A stretch of DNA of 64,000 nt from Ilex aquifolium. Its lineage: Eukaryota > Streptophyta > Magnoliopsida > Aquifoliales > Aquifoliaceae. Location: positions 18,028,551-18,092,550 of the forward strand of contig OX637391.1 of assembly GCA_951799425.1 (NCBI GenBank). The letters run 5' to 3'. The notes beneath the pieces were generated by a model that did not search any database, had not been told where the DNA came from, and saw only the letters and a program-made list of their open reading frames with translations. Positions within the stretch are counted from its first letter, which is position 1. Every line of letters begins with the position of its first letter. The translations under genes were made by a program, and so were the position numbers. This document shows positions 13,612 to 25,499 of this stretch, in pieces.

Positions 13612-14951
13612 CTGCAAACTTAAATAATGCACAACACCTCCATCAGTCAAACGAATTCGAACTAGTCTTGTTACACCAACAATGCACAAATGACAAAACT
13701 CCTGCTTTTTCTGGAATAGAACATGAGAAATTCAACTTTTTCTTAACAAAATAGGAAAAACTGCTCAAAGCAGGATGGATTTTTTTAAAAAATCACCGCA
13801 TTTCAAACAATATTTGAGGAAAAACTATTCAGATGTCACTAACATAGGAACTCAGCAAGAAAAATATCTATACAAATTCAGTGATGCATCATGCTTAGAA
13901 GGTCTTCCTTGAATCTTGAACAGTTTATTTTGATTTACACGAGACAGGTAAATTCGTCTCTTCCCCATTTGAGGCTTTATATTCTCACCCCTTTGTAAAT
14001 AAAATAGTGGACTCTGAAAGTGCTCCAACTCACAAAAAAATAAATAAAGATTCTGGTTGCTGAGGTTGATGGCTGCACTAAGGATTAATACGTGGTGACT
14101 ACCTACACAAGCATTAATCCAAGAGTAATAAAATTTGAGGAAAAAATTTAGTAAATCAATGACCAATCTGTTTGTTGAAAATCATTACACATTATATAAG
14201 AATGAAAAGAGCAGCCTATGCAGAGTACATCATTCGATAATTTCCAATCAAGTTGGAATAACAGATTAATTTGTAGAGAACTGTTATGCTCAAGAAAAGA
14301 GGCAAGTAGGCAACTACTGCCTTTTGTGCATTTACACTCATTTATGTACACATACTAGTATTGGTGAATTTGAATTGCAGAATCTAAAAATTGACTCCCA
14401 AGAAAACATGATACGCGACTAGGCATATTTGGATTGCTATGACAAACGATGTCTCCGAAGTAATACGAACTGCAATGAAATCATGTTTCACTATGATTTT
14501 AATAGGTAGAAGGCAATGAACACCTTAAAATGCTTGATAAAAAATGTGTAACTTCTCCAGACTTGCTATGAATCAACTGTCCTTAGTGAAATGATAATCG
14601 ATTCACATAACACAGAGAGAATAGAACAGGGGAAGGTGTTAGATTCATAGCAATTGCATTTCCAATTTCATGGTACTAGCGGATAACAGTAACAATAAAA
14701 ATGTTCACTGACCAAAAGAGGAAACAGAAAGAAATTAGTCATTAGAAACAGAAAACAAACAAATCCATCAGAACAAGCACAACCCATCTTCTTTAATTCT
14801 ACACCCATACTCAAAGGCGCTATAAAAAAAGATGGATCTAGACGTTTTCAATAAATAAAACGCTTGAAATGTCCGGCGAGAGGGGAAGGGAGAGGGAATC
14901 CCGATGATTCTGAATAGAAAAAGGAAAGAGTGGTGTACAAAAAAACAGTAC

Positions 14952-15004
14952 CTCATAAGCTTCTTGAGTCCTTCAATGGCGTCGTCCCATGAATATTTTG
15001 CCAT
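14952..15004 (-). pseudogene. First-exon-like block inside the hAT element
   Basis: On the minus strand an ATG at 15002-15004 opens the peptide MAKYSWDDAIEGLKKLMR, and the block ends at a donor GAG/GTACTG. The peptide looks like a real protein N-terminus, not AT-rich noise, but I do not recognise the family. It may be the first exon of a captured host gene whose later exon is at 13462-13611. Confidence 0.4.
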
Positions 15005-16093
15005 ATGATCTTCTCTCTGCCTTACACATCACACAAAGCATTGCCGTCCAAGGTAGAGTTATACATATGAGATATAAAAAAAGAAATAAAAAAAAATACA
15101 TATGAGATATATAATATTGCATATATGTTTGGATATATAATATTGCATATAACCCAAATTGAGCAGTAACAAAGTGTAGTTTCCTGATCCTCATAGCTGT
15201 GGCCTATGTGATATATCTGTAGAGACTAGAGTCTAGAGAGAGAGAGAGATTTGATGGAAGGATTAGACCAAGAGCAAGAGCCGCTGTGTGTTGCGCCGTT
15301 GCTTGTCCGGAGATTTGGGGAAGGGATTTGCCGCTCGCGTGAGAGAGAAGCTTTGCAGGTTTGCAGGATGGGACTCGACTGATTTTGGGCAAGTTTTGCA
15401 GGTGGGTTGGGTTGGGTTAGTTGGGTTGGATGGAATTTTTTTTTGGAGTGGGGGTGGGCTGGTACTTAGTGGTAAATTTTTTTTTTTTTTTACTCTGAGC
15501 TTCAGCCCACCTTAGCCCACTAGTAGATCCGTCCTTGGTTGGAGCGCTACAAGGATCACTTAGTTGCCAAAGGTTTTGCTCAGCAACCCGGATCAAATTT
15601 ACCGATACATTTAGTCTTGTCACTAAAACGACCACTATCCGAACGGTTCTTAGTTTGGCAGTCTCCAACAAGTGGCCCACCCAACAGCTTGATGTGCACA
15701 ATGCATTCCTTCATGACACTTTCAATAAAGAAGTCTATATGCACCAACAACCACCCGGTTTTATTGATACTTCTCATCCTACTCTTGTTTACCGCTTGCA
15801 CAAAGCTATTTCTGGTCTTTATCAAGCTCCACGGGTGTGGTTTCGGTGCTTTAGTAGTTTTCTTTTACAACATGGGTTTCGTTGCAGCTGTGCGGATGCC
15901 TCCATGTTTGTACTTCACTCTTCTCAGGGTATACTTGTTTTACTTCTTTACGTTGATGATATTATTTTTACAGGTGATCAACCCGCTTTGCTCAAATTTT
16001 GTTTCTCAACTTGGTCATGAGTTTGCAATGAAAGATTTGGGAGACCTACATTATTTTTTGGGTATTGAGGCCACTCAAACCTCCACTACTCTT

Positions 16094-16624
16094 TAGGGTT
16101 GGCAATCGTGTTATATCGTGTCGGATTTGTGTCATGTCATATCATTGCTGGTTCGTGTCAAACAGTAGTCAACCCTAACTCAACTTATTTAACTAATTGT
16201 GTCGTGTTGACTGACTTGTTTATTTCGTGTCGGGTTCGTGTTGACCCATATAAACCTTGAATAAAGAATTGAATATTAAGATTTAAGTCTAAAATTCTAT
16301 TATCAATTAATTGAATTTATGTTCATACTTTTTTTACAAGTTAATAATTAATTTAATAAACATAACAATAATAATGAGTAAAAATGTCTTTTTTGTACAA
16401 TAATTATCTCGATGCTTAATAAACAATAAAAAATAATTAGCATTTTATTTTTATAATATTAGTTAAATGTGTTATTCTTGTCGATTTCATGTTGTTCATA
16501 TTTGACACTAACCCAACCCATTTATTATTCATGTTAACGAGTCGTGTCATTTACGAGTTCGTGTTGAGAAATGATCAACTCTAACCCATTAATTTCGTGT
16601 CGAGTTCGAGTCGTGTTGTATCCT
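16094..16624. mobile_element. MULE-like MITE nested in B
   Basis: The insert is flanked by a perfect 9-bp duplication ACTACTCTT (16085-16093 and 16625-16633), the Mutator size. It starts TAGGGTTGGCAATCGTG and is filled at both ends with repeated CGTGTCGGGTTCGTGT-like blocks in opposite orientation. This is the layout of common plant MULE-derived elements. It is 531 bp long with no coding capacity. Element B reverse transcriptase and RNase H flank it. Confidence 0.8.
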
Positions 16625-17439
16625 ACTACTCTTACATTAACTCAAAATAAGTACACACTCAATCTCTTGCAACGTGTCGGCATGCTTGGTTGTAAACCTT
16701 GAACCACGCCCACTGTTTCTGGTTCCAAAATGTCACTTACTGATGGCTCACCATTATGTGATCCGACTGGGTACCACCACTTTTTGGGGTCTCATCAATA
16801 TCTCACACTCACTCGACCAAATTTATGTTACTCATTCGATCAGGTCTATCAGTTCTTGCACTCACCAACTACTGAACATCTCCAAGCTGTCAATAAAATT
16901 CTATGTTACATCAAAGGTTCTCTTGGCTCAGGTATTATCATATGCCCCGGCTCATTGTCTTCTCTCAATGCCTTTTTTGATGCTAGTTGGGTCGGTTTCC
17001 CCATTACTCGTCACTCTACCACTGGCTTCTGCATATTTTTAGGGCCTAATCTTGTGTCTCCACGAAATAGCCAACCATATCTCGGTCTAGCAAGGAAGCT
17101 GAATATAAAGCCTTGGTTGTTACCACGTCATAAATGCTTTAGTTGTCGTATTTATTCCAATATCTTCATATTCCTATACACCAGCTGATGGTTCTTCATT
17201 GTGATAATCTCAGAGCTACTCACATGATGGGCAATCACATTCTTCATGCCCGAACAAAACACATTGAAGTCGATTATCTCTTTCTCGGTGATCTCGCTGT
17301 CAACGGTGCTCTTCAGATTTTCTTTGTTCACTCCTAACATCAATTGGATGACATCTTCACCAAAGGCTTACCTACTTTCACTTTTCACCACACATATTGG
17401 CAAACTTCTATTGGTTCCCACCACCTATTTACGGGACAG

Positions 17440-17641
17440 TAATAGACTCCTAGATGATGTATGTAAGTAATGTCTATAAAATAGCACAAACATCAATCCG
17501 GAATCATATCCAGTACACCAACTTGTAGTTGAATTCAAACTCTACCAATCGTTTGTAACTGAATTTTATTTACATTATAACATAGCTCTAACCCATTTAT
17601 GGGTGATCCAATTCACTTATCTCTTCTCTACAAATCTTATA
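17440..17641 (+). repeat. 3' LTR of element B
   Basis: Pairs with 5811-6017 and starts TAATAGACTCC. It ends CTTATA and is followed by the target duplication TAGGA. Confidence 0.85.
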
Positions 17642-18775
17642 TAGGAAGGGGTGCAGCTACAGGTAGAAGCTTTACAGAAAGTACTTGAAAGCACTAATGC
17701 ACATGAGGAGCAGGAGTAAAGTATTGCAACTAACAAGCAAAAAAGACAAATGAGATCCCCTCATAAATATGGTTATGCAGACTTGGTGACTTATGCACTT
17801 ACTTTGGTAGAAAAGATTAATGTTCAAGAGCCTTCCACATATTCAGAAATTGTCGCATATGGTGAGTTTTTGAAGAAATAGAATCTCTTCATAAGAACTA
17901 GACATGGGAATTAGTGAAGTTGCCTAAGGGCACATGAAGGTTGTTGGCTAATCATCAAGAAAAAGACAGGAATGCAAAGGGTTGAGTCTGCAAGATACAA
18001 GGAATGATTAGTTGCAAAGGGTTATCGTGAGAGAGAGAGAGTGTCGACTTTAATGATTTTTTCTCCCATGTTGTGAAACATAGCTCTATTTGTGTATTGA
18101 TTGTCATGGTTGCCTCACTCTATTTAGAGCTTAAAAAACTTGATGTAAAAATAATTTTGCTACATGGTAAGTTTGAAGAAACTATTTACATGCATCAACC
18201 AGAGGGATTTATTGTTCAAGGTAAAGAATATCATGTTTGCTTGTCGAAAAAATCCTTATATGGTTTGAAACAGTCCCCAAGGTAGTGGTACAAGCGTTTT
18301 TGATACCTTTATGGTAGGTCATGGTTAATCTAGATATAATTATGATGACTATGTGTATCACAGACAGTTGTGAGATTATTCTTTCATATATTTGCTACTT
18401 TATGCTGATGATATGCTTATTGCTGTTAAAAATATGTTAGAGATTGACAGTTGAAGAAATAATTGAGTGGCATATGGATAAGAAAGCAGGTAAGTTGTAT
18501 TTATCTCAAATGAAATATTTTGAAAAAGTGATTGAGCAATTTGTTATGCAGAATTCAAAACCCTTAAATACTTTGTTTGCCATTCATTTTACGTTTCCAA
18601 CATCTTTATCACTATAGAGTGAGTGAGAAGCAATTTATGTTTCGTGTTCCTTTTTTAGTGTAGTTGGGAGCATCATGTAGGCTATGGTTTGTACTCATCC
18701 AGATCTTTTACAAACAGTTAGGGTGGTTAGTCGTTATATGGTCCTAGGAAGGTTCATTGGCACTTTGTGCAATAT

Positions 18776-19121
18776 TCAAACATGTTGGCTACATTGGATA
18801 AGTTTTTTGGCCTTTGTTACACACATACATTTACTCTCTCACCACTACTGCATATTCCCTATAATAATGCACATGTATGGAAATTTTTCATAGCCAATCC
18901 TCAGCTAGTTGCATGAATCTCGCAACCTGAACCAAAATATTTTTTTAAGAATATCAAAATAATTTAATTATTGGAATAAAACAAATCAAAATTTTTGGTT
19001 CGCCCCTACTGTATGACCTTCATGTTTACAATGTTCTATTGCACATTCCTGCAAATACATTCTACCAATATTGTCTGCAACCCAAAACCAACTTGCTAAA
19101 CCCCTCTGTACCAGTCTTTCC
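18776..19121. other. Intergenic stretch between element A and the minus-strand frame
   Basis: Copia homology stops near 18775. No further domain, LTR or gene was recognised here. Confidence 0.4.
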
Positions 19122-19319
19122 TCAATTAATAGCTCTTATTGCAGCCATGAAAATCCCTTCAATTCTTACACACTCACACAGCTCTTCCTTGTCGTCAACC
19201 CTCTGCTCCTTTTCTCCACTGAATTTGCCAACTAACTCCCTCTCAATATTTCGTCTGATTTTACATTCTTTGAACCCACCAGAGGGGTCATCGAATTCCC
19301 CATCATTGCCAACAACATA
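19122..19319 (-). pseudogene. Unrecognised minus-strand reading frame cut by element F
   Basis: On the minus strand a frame with no start runs from the edge of element F to a TGA at 19122-19124. It includes GKFSGEKEQRVDDKEELCEC and then GIFMAAIRAIN. The charged, mixed composition is unlike the chance frames around it. The sequence just beyond element F (from 24379) could be the upstream side of the same host sequence. I do not recognise the protein; it may be a host gene exon broken by the insertion. Confidence 0.35.
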
Positions 19320-19620
19320 TGTGGAATTCTGGATTATTAGCTCAGTTTTTCCTTATTAATTAGTAGTTATTTACTTGCTTGTTTTAATATATTCTGTTGA
19401 GTTGTTATTCCTAGTCTTGTGGTCCAGATCCTATTTTATAGGATCTTAATATATTCTGTTGATTTGTTATTCCTAGTCTTGTGGTCCAGATCCTACTTTA
19501 TAGGATCTTAGAGGTTCTCTTTAGGTTATATATATTCATTAGGTTGTACGTATCTTTGATGGAATAAGAGAAACAATAATTCTCCCTTTTCTTCTTCTCT
19601 TCACTCCACGAAATCTCACA
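19320..19620 (+). repeat. 5' LTR of element F, with internal tandem duplication
   Basis: TG...CA ended LTR of 301 bp. It contains a 62-bp unit twice in tandem (19384-19445 and 19446-19507), both carrying CTTGTGGTCCAGATCC. The same doubling is in the 3' LTR, so it predates insertion. Confidence 0.92.
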
Positions 19621-19653
19621 TGGTATCAGAGCTGTACAAACTCTGAATCAATC

Positions 19654-22600
19654 ATGACAAAATATGGGAACACGACGTCCCATTCTTCTCACCCTAATTC
19701 GGGTAATTCTACCATCGGAGGAAGTGAATCTGTTGCCCCTCTCATCACCAGCCACAAACTGAATGGGCACAACTATCTCCAGTGGTCACAGTCCGTCATG
19801 ATGTTCGTTTGTGGAAAAGGGAAAGATGACCATCTCACCGGCGATGTGAAAATTCCAGAGGAAAAAGATCCTGCGTACAAGACTTTGAAGGCTGAGAATC
19901 ACATGGTGATGTCATGGCTTATCAACTCGATGCAAAACGAAATAGGAGAAAATTTTCTCTTATTTACTACGGCGAAGGAAATATGGGATGCGGCGAGAGA
20001 AACGTATTCTAGCACAGAGAATGCAGCTGAGCTCTTCGGAATTGAAGCCACCCTTCATGACCTAAGGCAGGGAGATCAAAGCGTGACTCAGTACTTCAAC
20101 ACTCTCTCTCGATACTAGCAACAACTTGACATGTTCGAGGTACATACATGGAAGTGTGCAGATGATGCTAACTCTTACAAGAAAATTGTGGAGCAGAAGC
20201 GAACGTTCAAGTTTCTTCACGGACTAAACAAAGAACTTGATCAGGTCAAGTCTAGAGTGTTGGGAATACGGCTTGTTCCAAGTATTCGCGAAGTGTTTTT
20301 TGAGGTGCGCCGGGAAGAGAGCCGAAGGAAAGTGATGTTAGGAGCCTCGTCAACAGATTTTCTGATTGAAGGCTCAGCTTTGGTGTCACGAGGACTACCG
20401 CAATCAAGTGTTGATAATCGCGAGCGGCAATCTCGTCCATGGTGTGATCATTGCAGGAAACCGGGACATCTCAGAGAAACATGCTGGAAAATCCACGGGA
20501 AACCAGCTGACTGGAAGCAAAGCGTGGACCGGCTGATCGAGACCATCGGGCCAACTCAGCTACAACCGCCAAACAGAGTAGCTCGATTGACTCAAGCCCC
20601 TTTAGCACAGCTCAGATCGATGCCCTGCAGAAATTGTTTGCTCGGTATAGTGCTCAATCCGAAACCCCTACTCGAAGCACCAGTCTCACTGTTCAAAAGG
20701 ATCCAAATCCTACCGTGTTTGCTGCCTATAAAAACAGCTCTGAGCCCTGGATTGTTGACTCAGGAGCTTCTGATCATATGACTGGTAATGCCTATCTTCT
20801 CACTAACTATAGGCCTAGCACCGAATTGTCAAAGGTTCGCATTGCAGACGGAACTGCCTCCAAACTAGCAGGAATAGGCTCAATTAGACTCACTAAGGAC
20901 ATTGTCCTTACTGCAGTTCTTCATGTCCCCAACTTAGACTGCAATTTGATTTCAATTAGTCAATTGGCTCGAGATCTAAAGTGTGTGACTAAATTTTTTC
21001 CAAACTTGTGTGAATTTCAGGATTTGGAATCGAGGAGGACGATTGGCAGTGCTGAGATGTGTTTCGGTCTCTACCTCTTCAGCAACACTCCATCACCTGC
21101 TACTAGTTGTGTGTCCGCCAAAAGTCAGCCAAGTTTCAATTCCAATTCTCGTCTTTCAAGTTGTAGGTCGAGTGTCAATAAAGACAGTGAAGTAATGCTG
21201 TGGCACTATCGGTTAGGTCATCCAAATTTCTTGTACCTTGAAAAACTGTTTCCTCAATTATTCATCAATAAAAGTTCGAAATATTTTCAATGCGAAATTT
21301 GTGAACTTGCCAAGCATACTCGTGCAATATATCCGAGTGTTCCTTACAAACCATCTCAACCATTTACAATGATTCATAGTGATGTATGGGGACCGTCAAG
21401 GGTTAGTAATATAACACATGCTCAGTGGTTTGTGTCCTTCGTTGATGATCACACTCGTCTTACTTGGATATATCTCATGAAAGAAAAATCTGAAGTGGCT
21501 CTCATATTTCAAAATTTTTATTCTATGGTACAAACCCAATTCCAAACCAAAATTCGTGTATTTAAGACGGATAATGCCAAAGAATATTTCAAAGCCACTC
21601 TTGGTTCTCATCTCCTAGAGTGTGGCATAGTTCACATCAGTTCGTGTGTTGACACCCCACAACAAAATGGGGTGGCCGAGAGGAAAAATAGGCATTTGTT
21701 AGAAGTCGCTCGTTGTATCATGTTTTCAAGATCCGTTCCTAAATGTTTTTGGGGCAAAGCCGTTCTTACCGCAGCATATTTAATCAATCGAATGCCTTCT
21801 AGAGTCCTCCACTTTCAAAGCCCGCTCAAGTCTCTATTAGATATATTCCCTCACACTCGATTCCTCTCTACGAGCCTCCCTTCAAGGATCTTCGGTTGCT
21901 CAGTGTTTGTGCACATTCACCAACAGTTTCGTAGCAAATTAGATCCTCGGTCCCTTAAGTGCATCTTCCTTGGGTATTCATCGAACAAAAAGGGATATAA
22001 ATGCTATTCTCGTATCACTAAACGGTTTTATCACTCCATGGATGTAACTTTTTTCGAAGATCAGCCTTACTATTCTCCTAAATCCGACCTTCAGGGGGAG
22101 ACATCCGTGGAATCTCATCTTTGGGACATTGTACAAACTGATGAGTCCAGCTTGTTAGGTGAATCTGCGCCTGTTTTCGTGCCAACCCCACAAACTCCAT
22201 CACCGTGTGCCAACTCTGAAATTCCTACACCTCAAGCCGGCACTTCTCTAGATTCTGATCCGGTTGTCTACTCTAGGCGTAACCGACCGGAACACACACC
22301 TCAAGCCGGCACTGCTCCAAATTCTGATCCGGTTCTTTATCCCAACGAGTTTCCCTCGAGTACGGATACTCTAGTCACTCCTGAACCTGAGGCCTCTCCT
22401 CCTATCACTCCCATTGCCTTGAGGAAAGGAGTTCGGTCCTGTACAAATCACCCTATCCAACGGTTTGTATCATATGGAGGATTGTCTACTTCTTATCAAG
22501 CTTTTATCTCGGCTATGAACTCTGTGCAAATTCCAAACTCCATCCATGAAGCATTCAAGCATTCGGGCTAGAAACAAGCTGTGAATGCCGAGATTGACCC

Positions 22601-24070
22601 ATTGGAAAAGAATGATACATGGGTCATCACAGATCTGCCAAAGGGAAAGAAAACAGTGGGCTGCAAGTGGATCTTCAATGTCAAACATAAACCGGATGGA
22701 AGTATTGATCGATTGAAGGCTCGTCTCGTTGCCAAAGGCTTCACTCAGTCCTATGGCATCGACTATAAAGAAACCTTTGCCCCAGTTGCTAAACTTAACA
22801 CCATTAGAGTGTTGTTCTCTCTCGCGGTTAACCTAGACTGGCCCCTCGTGCAACTCGACATTAAGAATGCTTTTCTTAACGGATTCCTAGATGAAGAGGT
22901 CTATATGGAGATACCTCCTGGGTTTGAAACTGGCTGCACCATCAACAAAGTGTGTAAGCTTCAAAAATCCCTCTATGGTCTTAAACAATCTCCAAGAGCG
23001 TGGTTCGATAGATTTACCAAGACTGTTCAAGGTCAGGGTTTCACACAATGTCAAGCGGATCATACTCTCTTTGTAAAGAAGTCACCCAATAACAAAGTGG
23101 CCATCTTAATCGTCTATGTGGATGACATCATTCTTACTGGAGATTATGCAGAAGAGTTAGCAAAGTTGAAACAACTCCTATCCGATGTGTTTGAGATTAA
23201 AGACTTAGGTAAGCCAAAGTACTTCATTGGTGTGGAAGTAGCAAGGTCTAAGCGTGGAATATGTCTATCACAAAGGAAGTACACTCTAGACTTGTTGGAA
23301 GAAACCGGGATGCTGGGGTGTAAGCAGCCAATACCCCCATGGACTCGAATAAGAAAATTGGGGTGGATTTGACAAGTGTTCCAGCAGATAAAGGTAGATA
23401 TCAGCGCCTTGTGGGATGCCTTATATACCTTTCTCACACCCGACCGGATATCAGCTTTGCGGTCAACTCAGCAAGCAAGTTCATGAACTGCCCAACTGAA
23501 GAAAATATGGAGAGTCTCTATCGTATCTTAAGGTATTTGAAGATGACACCGGGCAAAGGTCTTCTGTTCCAGAAGAGTGATAATCGGGGCATAGAAGTGT
23601 TCTCAGATGCAGACTGGGCAGGAGATCTGGTGGATAGGCGGTCAACATCAGGCTATTGCACGTATGTTTGGGGTAATTTGGTTACATGGAGGAGTAAGAA
23701 ACAGTCTGTTGTGTCGAGGAGCAGCGCAGAAGCTGAGTTCAGAGCCTTAGCACTGGGCATCTGTGAAGGAATCTGGGTGAGGAAGCTCCTCGGAGAAATC
23801 GGAGTGAAGTGTCATGGGTCAATCACTATGCGCTGTGACAATCAGGCAGCAATTAGCATAGAAAAGAACCCCGTTCATCATGACCGAACCAAACACATTG
23901 AAATTGATCGGCATTTCATCTCTGAGAAGATTGAAAGTGAAGTCGTGCAACTCGTGTACATTCCAACCCGTCAACAGACAGTGGATATCTTCACCAAGCC
24001 ACTTCCAAGAGTTAACTTTGAAGACTTGAGGTGCAAGCTAGGCATGTATGATATATACAACCTAGCTTGA
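19654..24070 (+). pseudogene. gag-pol coding region of element F
   Basis: A gag-pol polyprotein region in copia order. The gag belongs to the plant copia gag type with a CCHC knuckle. The protease has DSGASDHM. The pre-integrase zinc motif and integrase core lie about 21195-21760, followed by a proline- and serine-rich linker with the repeated block TPQAGT.{8}PV. The reverse transcriptase lies about 22620-23300 and RNase H about 23590-24040, ending in VDIFTKPLPR. It is interrupted at about four places and is treated as a fossil. Confidence 0.85.
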
Positions 24071-24077
24071 GGGGGAG

Positions 24078-24378
24078 TGTGGAATTTCGGATTATTAGCT
24101 CAGTTTTTCCTTATTAATTAGTAGTTATTTACTTGCTTGTTTTAATATATTCTGTTGAGTTGTTATTCCTAGTCTTGTGGTCCAGATCCTATTTTATAGG
24201 ATCTTAATATATTCTGTTGATTTGTTATTCCTAGTCTTGTGGTCCAGATCCTACTTTATATGATCTTAGAGGTTCTCTTTAGGTTATATATATTCATTAG
24301 GTTGTACGTATCTTTGATGGAATAAGAGAAACAATAATTCTCCCTTTTCTTCTTCTCTTCACTCCACGAAATCTCACA
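24078..24378 (+). repeat. 3' LTR of element F
   Basis: Pairs with 19320-19620. It has the same 62-bp tandem units, here at 24142-24203 and 24204-24265. Confidence 0.92.
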
Positions 24379-24979
24379 ATATATTCACAACTCTTTAGTT
24401 CTGTTTTCACAAAAATGACAAAAAATCAAGCACAAATTGGGAGAGAACATAGGACCTTTTTTGCCCATTGATGGTGTAGTTACTAGATTCCCATGGAAAT
24501 TTGCCTTGTTTCCTTGGTGAGGGTAGACTTGATTCATGTTCTTAGGGTGGTTGTTTCATGTTCTTGATTGTAAGTTTTGATTCTCCTAAATCAACATATG
24601 TTTTGTATTTGAGTTCTTTCTATATGATGAAGTTCTTTGTTGTGAGTTGGAAAATTTGATGCTCTCTCCATGATGAAGTTCTCAATCGACCAGTTCCATT
24701 ATGATTAACTGATAAATGACACAGATTCTGTTAAGATGAACCATTCATGAGACAGATCCCATTGATATTAAACGTTAATGAGATAGATTATGTTAAGATT
24801 AACTTTTAATTTATTTCATTCAACAGTTAATCTTCACAAAATGGATAAATTAAAATAAATTACATAGTTCAGGAGGATAAATTAGGACAATTGACAGTTA
24901 AGGCTACAATTTAAAACAAAGGCAATAGTTCAAAGGGTATTTATCATATTTACTCTTTCAATTTTACAATTTTAACATA
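24379..24979. other. Intergenic stretch right of element F
   Basis: I see no gene or element ends. The first ~100 bp may belong to the same host sequence as the minus-strand frame at 19122-19319. Confidence 0.35.
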
Positions 24980-25360
24980 ATAAATTACATTTAGACCCCC
25001 TCAATTATACCTTAATTTCACATTATCCTCTAGATTATCCACTCTCCCACATTACACCTTGAATTATTGGTTTGAATTTCACAGAGCCTCAATTTTTGGC
25101 TTTGTCTATTTCTTTTTATGACACTTAAGGACAAAAATAGAATTTCGCCCTACTGAGCAAAGAAATACCACTTCTCCTACAAATTATGGGATCTATTTTT
25201 ATCCATATTTGTTATGAAAAGTTGGATAAAAGTCAATGAGAGGGTAATGTGAAGTTAGGGATTAACAGTTCAAGGTGCAATGTGATTAAGCAAATAATTT
25301 AAAAAACAATGTGGAAGGACATAATTCAACGGGTCTAAGTGTAATTTATCCTTTAATAAA
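24980..25360. mobile_element. Inverted-repeat element (MITE-like)
   Basis: The left arm starting AAATTACATTTAGACCCCC (about 24982) matches the reverse complement of the right end (AATTACACTTAGACCCG, ending about 25355). The arms continue inward through blocks such as TTCACATTA.CCTCT for more than 100 bp with mismatches. No coding capacity. The target duplication was not resolved, so the superfamily is open. Confidence 0.5.
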
Positions 25361-25499
25361 AATCAACTATATTTTTGTTTAAAATTGTATATATGTTTAA
25401 ACTTCTAAAATATATTAAATGAATAATATCATAATTTGTGTGTTTTTGTACAACAAGAGAAATTACCAAAATTCATTATTTTATCCATTATTTTTGAAT

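Larger units (their letters stand above)
13295..15537. mobile_element. hAT-type DNA element (Tip100-like ends) nested in B
   Basis: The ends form an inverted repeat, CAAGGACGGA on the left and TCCGTCCTTG on the right. They are flanked by a perfect 8-bp duplication GTTGGAGC (13287-13294 and 15538-15545). Eight-bp duplications and CARGGRCGGAG ends are typical of plant hAT elements of the Tip100 kind. Element B reverse transcriptase sequence abuts both sides. No transposase motif was seen in its 2.2 kb, so it is probably non-autonomous. It contains two exon-like blocks on the minus strand (listed separately), which suggests captured host sequence. Confidence 0.85.
5811..17641 (+). mobile_element. 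Element B: Ty1/copia element nested in A
   Basis: B is bounded by similar LTRs (5811-6017 and 17440-17641) and by a perfect 5-bp target duplication TAGGA (5806-5810 and 17642-17646). A primer site like TGTTATCAGAGCC follows the left LTR. Coding remnants in order are gag (about 6081-6960), integrase (about 7130-8010), reverse transcriptase (13100-16080, split by insertions) and RNase H (16730-17400). About one LTR base in ten differs, so the insertion is several million years old at usual plant rates. The element is broken in many places and has taken at least three later insertions: C, a hAT and a MULE-like MITE. Confidence 0.88.
3620..18775 (+). mobile_element. Element A: old Ty1/copia remnant (Tork-like), host of the nest
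   Basis: A runs in two blocks, 3620-5810 and 17647-18775, separated by element B. Block one shows the gag start (FNG...LWQIKMKTLL-like, about 3650), a CCHC-like knuckle (about 4345), a protease region (about 4530-4700), a pre-integrase motif (LWYTRLDHMNERGMTV, about 4893) and the integrase core (about 5040-5640). Block two shows reverse transcriptase (about 17890-18480, with KKSLYGLKQSP near 18250) and the start of RNase H (about 18660-18775). The order and motifs match the Tork/Tnt1-type copia pattern. No LTRs were found. The coding parts are broken in many places and the copy is clearly the oldest layer here. Confidence 0.8.
19320..24378 (+). mobile_element. Element F: young Ty1/copia element
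   Basis: LTRs of 301 bp (19320-19620 and 24078-24378) differ at about three positions as read by eye. The flanks ACATA and ATATA are an imperfect target duplication. The primer site TGGTATCAGAGC directly follows the left LTR and GAGGGGGAG precedes the right one. Inside: gag from 19654 (LNGHNYLQWSQSVMMF), a CCHC knuckle (CDHCRKPGHLRETC, about 20440), protease (WIVDSGASDHMTG, about 20750), integrase (HSDVWGP, PQQNGVAERKNRH), reverse transcriptase (YVDDIILTGD, about 23118) and RNase H (DADWAGDLVDRRSTSGY, about 23608). It looks nearly whole with about four breaks and is probably under one million years old. Motifs place it close to element C. Confidence 0.93.

Noticed and set aside
13852-14351. 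Minus-strand frames inside the hAT element as transposase
   Set aside because: No hAT motifs or dimerisation domain; they look like chance frames.
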